Origin: Branchiostoma floridae | Taxonomy: Eukaryota; Chordata; Leptocardii; Amphioxiformes; Branchiostomatidae | Length of the DNA: 64,000 nt | NCBI RefSeq assembly: GCF_000003815.2 | Contig: NC_049997.1 | Location: forward strand, 6,965,877-7,029,876 | Direction of reading: 5' to 3' | In this document: positions 58,861 through 64,000 of the stretch, piece after piece | Position numbering within the stretch: the stretch's first letter is position 1 | Layout: the number at the start of each line of letters is the position of its first letter | Made by a program: the position numbers and the translations under genes | Notes under the pieces: model-generated | The model's input: only the letters and a program-made list of their open reading frames with translations | What the model was told of the DNA's origin: nothing | The model's database searches: none

Positions 58861-60578
58861 CACAATGGCACACCTGTCCTACGCGCGCCGGACAGGTGAT
58901 GAATTGAACTAATTTTGGGCTCAACGAATAAGGAGTGCCATGCAAATGAGTAGAATATGCAAATAAGGTAGGGTATATAAGGGGAAGACAAGAAACAGAA
59001 GTGAGCGCGAAGTTTGTCTGGGCGGACATCGGCGGACTGGGAAGAATGTCGCAGATTCCTAGACACCCTCCAGCGGAAAATTTTTGAAATGAAGAGTGAT
59101 ATAGAATGGCGAAGGTGTGGAGCTCAGTCATATAATTTTCAAAAGTATTTGTCATTATATAAGAATGCCAAGTTAGCCAGCCATCAGGGAAATGTTATGA
59201 AAATTAGTTTCGGTAATGCTCGGATGTCGCATAAAAGATGTTCATGGCGGAAATACCTAAAAGAAGATTTGTGATGAGTTGTGTATAAAAACTTATTATG
59301 ATACGTGAAATGGACGGTTTACTTGAATGACTCGTGATTTTGGCTAACAGTCCCGTAATTGTAACTAAGTCCACCCTAGTTCCATGATGTTTGGAAAAAG
59401 ATGTATTGATGAATTTTGTTGACGACTTGGACCGGTTTATGGACTTGCATTAAAAGAAGTTTCAGCAGCATTATCATGCATATTGTGTAGTGTTTTGGGC
59501 CAGTATTCATGTGTTTTAATATATTACTAGTAGTCTAAAATTGATGGCTGTGGTGGGCACCAGGGACTTCCTTCAGTCATCATCCCCACCTTCGTGGGTT
59601 GGTGTCCCCCAGGGCTGGCAAAAATATTGTGTTTATATTTGTAGGATTTTTCCTTTATGTTTTCTGTATTTTCCTTGGTTATTTGCAGTTTTCGGGAAAA
59701 AAAACATAAAGAGGAGTTCAACATTCCGTCTTGGGAGTTCGAAGCCGACTTCAACCCAGAGGTTGCAGCTGTAAATAAAAGGGAAGAATATTCATGGGTC
59801 AACTACGAGGGCCAGCCTTGGGTCGACACCAACTCACCCATCTTTTGATGATGTAGTAAAATGAAGACATGGAAGTGCCCGTTTGGTTAAGTTCAGAGAT
59901 CCGGAACAATTCATGGCAGGGAACTTACACAAACGCATTGAAGATTGGGAAATGATTTTATTCGAACATTCAGATAGAGACATGTTAATAGATTGGATAA
60001 GACAAGGTGTGGATATAAGGAAATGCATTGTTCCATTTAAGGGGAAATGGCAAGGCCAATACTATGAGGATACTTTCCCGCCCAAAAGAATGTTTTCTAA
60101 TGGGGTATCGTGTAAAAAGTATGCAACTTTCATTTCCAACACTAATGAAGAGCGTATCAAAACAGGGGCTGTGCAATTATCGGGGAAGGTAGGAGAGGTG
60201 GACCCCCCACATTTAGTCATGCCACTAACAGTGGAGCCCTCTAAGCCTCGCCTCTGTTGCGACATGAGATTTCTAAACCTATTTACGAAGCCAGTACCGT
60301 TTTCTTTGGATAGATTGATGGATGTTACTAGATATGTCCAAGAAGGTTTCTATCAAACAAAATGTGACGATAAGTCAGGGTATGATCACGTGTTGATCAA
60401 TGAACATTCTCGTGGTTTGCTGGGTTTTGAGTGGGGGGGATTCTTCTTTGTATGTGCCAGCCTCCCATTCGGCTGGCGTCTGTCCGGCTGGATATATCAC
60501 ACATTAGGGTTGGCAGCTACTAGCTATGTGCGTAGAAGAGGGGTTCCAGCATCCCAATATATTGATGACAGATATTAG
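58861..60578 (+). mobile_element. retroelement relic with reverse transcriptase
   Basis: The segment starts after an N gap and contains TATATAAG (58974-58981), a short open stretch (about 59014-59274) and an RT-bearing frame at 59883-60578. Frameshifts and stops separate the parts. No LTR or target duplication is visible because of the gap. 59275-59690 shows no feature. After 60578 the sequence to 61240 is unassigned and includes the gap 60864-60963. Confidence 0.55.
59692..60578 (+). pseudogene. reverse transcriptase (YIDDR type), broken
   Basis: Two adjacent frames: about 59692-59848 (EYSWVNYEGQPWVDTNSPIF) and 59883-60578 (LVKFRDPEQFMAGNLHKRIE onward), with a shift between them. The second has RT motifs in order: HLVMPLTVEPSKPRLCCDMR, CDDKSGYDHVL, ASLPFGW and QYIDDR, the catalytic box, followed at once by a stop. 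CDMR with YIDDR and IYHTLGLA resembles a group of RTs in aquatic invertebrate genomes that I cannot place firmly (DIRS/tyrosine-recombinase type is one option). The palm domain ends at the stop; RNase H, recombinase or integrase parts are not visible. Confidence 0.55.
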
Positions 60579-61258
60579 AACCGAGCCAGTCTTGTGAACC
60601 AAGCCAGATACCTGAACCTAGCCATTCACAACAGTGTGAGAATAAGAGGTATTTCAGAGATGCTGAAGATGCAATTTTCCTTGTAGTTTTCTCTCTCAGC
60701 TGGAGCGAGATCTTGCAGCAGGTGGTCGTTTGGAAGAGTTCTCCATCACTGTGTCAAATGAGCTGTGGCTCAAGTGGTAGCAGAAGGTGAGGAACCCTTC
60801 ATAGACCACAACAAACTCAAAAAATCTTTCTCTACCGTGCCATTAGTCTATGGAATGTGCTACNNNNNNNNNNNNNNNNNNNNNNNNNNNNNNNNNNNNN
60901 NNNNNNNNNNNNNNNNNNNNNNNNNNNNNNNNNNNNNNNNNNNNNNNNNNNNNNNNNNNNNNNATCCGAGCTAAATTCTTGATTTGTAAAGGGGGCTTTA
61001 CCACACTGGCTTTACAACCCTAGGCCTGTGGTGACCTCGGTGCAAGACTACTGATTGTGACTCGCTCTTGCAGATATCTTGTTCGACGGGTCGTGCCTTA
61101 ACTATTTGTAGCCCTCTGTGAACGAAGGTGAATACTTCATTTTTTAATCCTATGTCTTTGCTTCTCTTCTTTGGTTTTTCGTCAATGTTAGGGTTAAGTG
61201 TTACAGTTAGCTATAACGTCCATTCTGGTCTTGTTACAGGACTGACGGAGCCCCAAGA

Positions 61259-63517
61259 ATGAACTTAAGGACACTTCTAGCCTACGGACTCGCCACAGGA
61301 GTCTTCACCACACTGTTGTTGTTCACAATTCACCAATATAATTCATCCCATGTCGCCCGGAGAGGACATGAGAGACAAGTATATCAAGCCAACCTACCAT
61401 CAGAGAATACACTTAGGTGAGGAAAATGGCGAGCATAACCGTAAAGATCCCTAACAATTTTGTGGCTTGCATACATACTCTCCAAGCAGAGGTTGAGTCG
61501 CAAAGATACAGTGGTAGTCGGAGATACCGACTACTATTGTATCTCTGCGACTCAACCTCTGCTTGGAGAGTATTGTATACAATTATCATGCTTTAAGCAA
61601 TACTGTAAATGGAGGAATGTTCGCGGTGGTTTTATCATCTCGGTTTTATTAGTGACCTCTTGGCCGCGACCTTAAAGCTACTGCGTTCACATTCTGCACG
61701 TCTCTTTTTTATGTATTTCGAATCATTTTACATTTGGTGTTTAATTCAGTGGCAACACTACGATGTACAATAATCTGCTAATCTAATATACGTTAATGTG
61801 TCGTACCTCTGTTTGACCGCATAGGAAAGCTGACACAAATTCGCAAAATTGTTACGATAACCCTTTTACCACCATTTCAGAATTGGTTTTCCTTTTTTTT
61901 GTGTGTCCTTGATAAAATCACTTTTAGATATATTTCCTCTAAGGTCTGAAGAACAGATGAGAAGGACTGTTATACAAGTTCAGGAAGGCGTCCCAGCTAC
62001 TTGTGTGCCGCAGAAGAAATTCGCCTTTATTAAGACTCACAAGACAGGCAGTACAACAACTATCAACATCTTCCAGCGTTACGCCATTTACAACAAACTG
62101 AAGGTACTGATGCCAGTGGGACAGGGTCCGCTTAGTTGGCCGTTCCCCCCAAAAGAAAATGAGTACGTCCACACGCCAGACGAAAAGTACGACGCACTGA
62201 TGCACCATTTTGTCTACAACAAGACGTGGCTACTGACCAAGTTTCCATCGGAGACAAAGTACATATGTAAGTGATATCAAACGTGTAAGGTAGATCTACA
62301 TGTATGAATATGTTTAGTTTAAGCAGAACAACAACGGCAAGTCAGGGGCAGTGTAGATAGAAAAAGAGAATAAGGAGAAAAAGGATTAGAGTTGTAACAA
62401 GAAATTGAAAATGATACAAAGCATGACGCATCTTGTTCTTCCTTCTTTTCAGCTATAATAAGACATCCATTCGGTCATCTCAAGTCTCAGATGAATTACT
62501 TCACACTGGCAAAGGTTCTTAAGATAAAAGGTCATGGAAACGCCGTGAAGGTGTTCTTGCATGACCCCTGGCAGCACAGGAACAGGTCCGAAACATTCTT
62601 CCCTCACGTGAACATCACGTGGGACGGGACCAGGAACCCCATGACCTTTGACATGGGGTGGCCGGCCGAGAGGGCAGATGAAGAAGTAAGTAGAAAAATT
62701 AAGTTGAATGTGTCAAATGGTAATGACAGTGGTGTTTTGTGTCATACCTTGCTTCTTTGTTGAGCGTATCCTCTTCGCAAGGAGTAAGAAGTATTAAAGA
62801 ATACCCCTCTTTATCAATGAAATATGCAAAGAAATGCACAAGGAAATGCAACAAAATGGTGTCAGAAGTGGGATCCGATTTAATTCTCCCATTTGGGCTG
62901 TACGTACGCCTTGATGAATCATTTTCAAGTTCTCTACTGCTATTGTCATGAGGTGCTGTCTCTAAGACATCTTTCGTATCCTCCTCATGTAATCGAAAAG
63001 TGATAAAAGGAGTAAGGGCTAAGACGTAGAGTCTAGAGACGTGACGAAATGTAACGAAATGCAGCTTGTTGTCATAAGTAGAACTCAAGCCAGCTCCCCC
63101 GTTGGGGATGTATGGACGTTTGACTCCATAAATCATTGCAGACACTAGTGGCAGCGTTTTTCATATTTCTAAATGATGTCATATTGCATCGTTTATCTCT
63201 ATTGCTATCCACATGAGTTGTTCTCTCTTTCTGACCAGGAGGAAGCTCGCGAGTACATCAGCCAGTTAGACGCTGAGTTCACACTCGTGATGATCCTAGA
63301 ACACTTGGACGAATCGGTTGTTCTTCTACGACGTCTTATGTGTTGGGGTCTCCGAGACATTCTATTATACTCCAAGGTGAAGAACTCACGCCCTTACCCG
63401 TATAAGAATTACGTGGCAACACCAGAAGAACTGGAGAACCACCGTAACTGGAGCGCCGTGGATTACATGTTGTACAACACGTTCAACAACTCACTATGGC
63501 GAAAGATCAACGCTCAG
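61259..63517 (+). CDS. galactose-3-O-sulfotransferase family protein (C-terminus beyond window)
   Basis: Exons: 61259-61416, 61944-62266, 62453-62685, 63239-63517, all GT-AG and in phase, giving 331 residues so far; an acceptor before 61241 implies a non-coding 5' exon. MNLRTLLAYGLATGVFTTLL is a type II Golgi anchor. FAFIKTHKTGSTT (residues 79-91) is the 5'-phosphosulfate loop for PAPS; IIRHPFGHLKS (162-172) is the 3'-phosphate site. LVMILEHLDESVVLL and MCWGLRDIL are hallmark Gal3ST (Sulfotransfer Gal-3-O) segments. Family members move sulfate from PAPS to O-3 of galactose on glycolipids or glycoproteins. Exon 2 uses the AG at 61942-61943; the AG at 61927 would break the phase. Known members are about 400-480 aa, so one more exon should follow at the right. 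Confidence 0.85.
61475..61573. repeat. 99-bp fold-back MITE in the sulfotransferase intron
   Basis: ATACTCTCCAAGCAGAGGTT at the left is inversely repeated at the right end (AACCTCTGCTTGGAGAGTAT). The arms pair over almost the whole length (GTTGAGTCGC against GCGACTCAAC). Confidence 0.85.
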
Positions 63518-64000
63518 GTAACTGTCTTTAATTTAAAGTATGAAAAATATAAAGTCTTTATGTTTGATGATACTAGTAGTTAGATTCTACAAGCGTTTTG
63601 CCTCTTATGTTGATTATTAATGAATCAGCAAAAACGTTAGCCAGCCAAAGGAAACAAATGAATGAAAGCAAAAATGAAGATTCATATGTAGTCGAACTAA
63701 TGTTTTCCCCTCTCCTACTAGTACCCTACTGAAACGTTTCATATAATTATCAAATGATTTACTCGAACAAACTCGCGAACAAATGCTTGTGTCATGAATG
63801 TTTAAGATAACAAGCTACGACATTCTTGAAATCGTCGTGCACGTGACGTCCATGTTACACAAAATGCTGTCCTAGATCCTTTTCAACGGTTAGTTCTGTC
63901 ACAGCCTACTTCAAAATCGTACGACATCAGGGTTGTCTGACGTCTTTGACGAATTTAAATGTGCACTCTCACTGCACTTGCGTCAAGCTTGTGTCACTGC

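Overview
The window looks like invertebrate chordate genomic DNA, most probably a lancelet (Branchiostoma). Coding regions are split by consensus GT-AG introns. The sequence is crowded with dinucleotide repeats, TIR transposons, MITEs and retroelements. The recognisable families (collagen plus Laminin_G_3 proteins, C2H2 zinc-finger debris, a Gal-3-O-sulfotransferase) fit that group. The organism is inferred from style and families, not proved.

The main content is a tandem array of genes for proteins with a short collagen stretch followed by a LamG/pentraxin-like jellyroll. I traced splice sites by hand, and every intron phase closes. Order: 3' remains of an upstream copy (1-400); gene 1A (2119-9528, secreted form, signal peptide); gene 2A (11136-17727, type II membrane form with coiled coil and furin site); a relic exon (23561-23669); gene 3 (29656-33822, only the LamG half visible); gene 1B (36859-50290); gene 2B (51931-58301). 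Genes 1 and 2 form a two-gene unit repeated about 34 kb apart, one member secreted and the other membrane-anchored but carrying a conserved RQKR site that could release it. A Gal3ST-type Golgi sulfotransferase gene starts at 61259 and runs off the right edge.

Mobile DNA explains most of the rest: a nested stack in gene 1 intron 2 (long-TIR Tc1-like element containing a Harbinger-like element and a complete LTR retroelement); a LINE with a long open EN-RT frame (about 38691-40959); a 3956-bp CACTA/EnSpm-type element (45818-49773) whose empty site is present in gene 1A; a Harbinger derivative in gene 2B intron 1; several MITEs with readable target duplications; a fold-back element (about 20300-21760); and an RT-bearing retroelement relic (58861-60578).

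The assembly is imperfect. N gaps lie at 14570-14669, 32998-33097, 34958-35313, 37619-37747, 40960-41059, 43331-43939, 58761-58860 and 60864-60963. At least one gap (34958-35313) separates contig ends that repeat the same 324 bases, and the LTR locus of unit B appears twice (37748-38690 and about 41270-42105). Some of the apparent duplication may therefore be assembly or haplotype redundancy. Gene 2A and 2B differ enough in introns and exons to be distinct loci.
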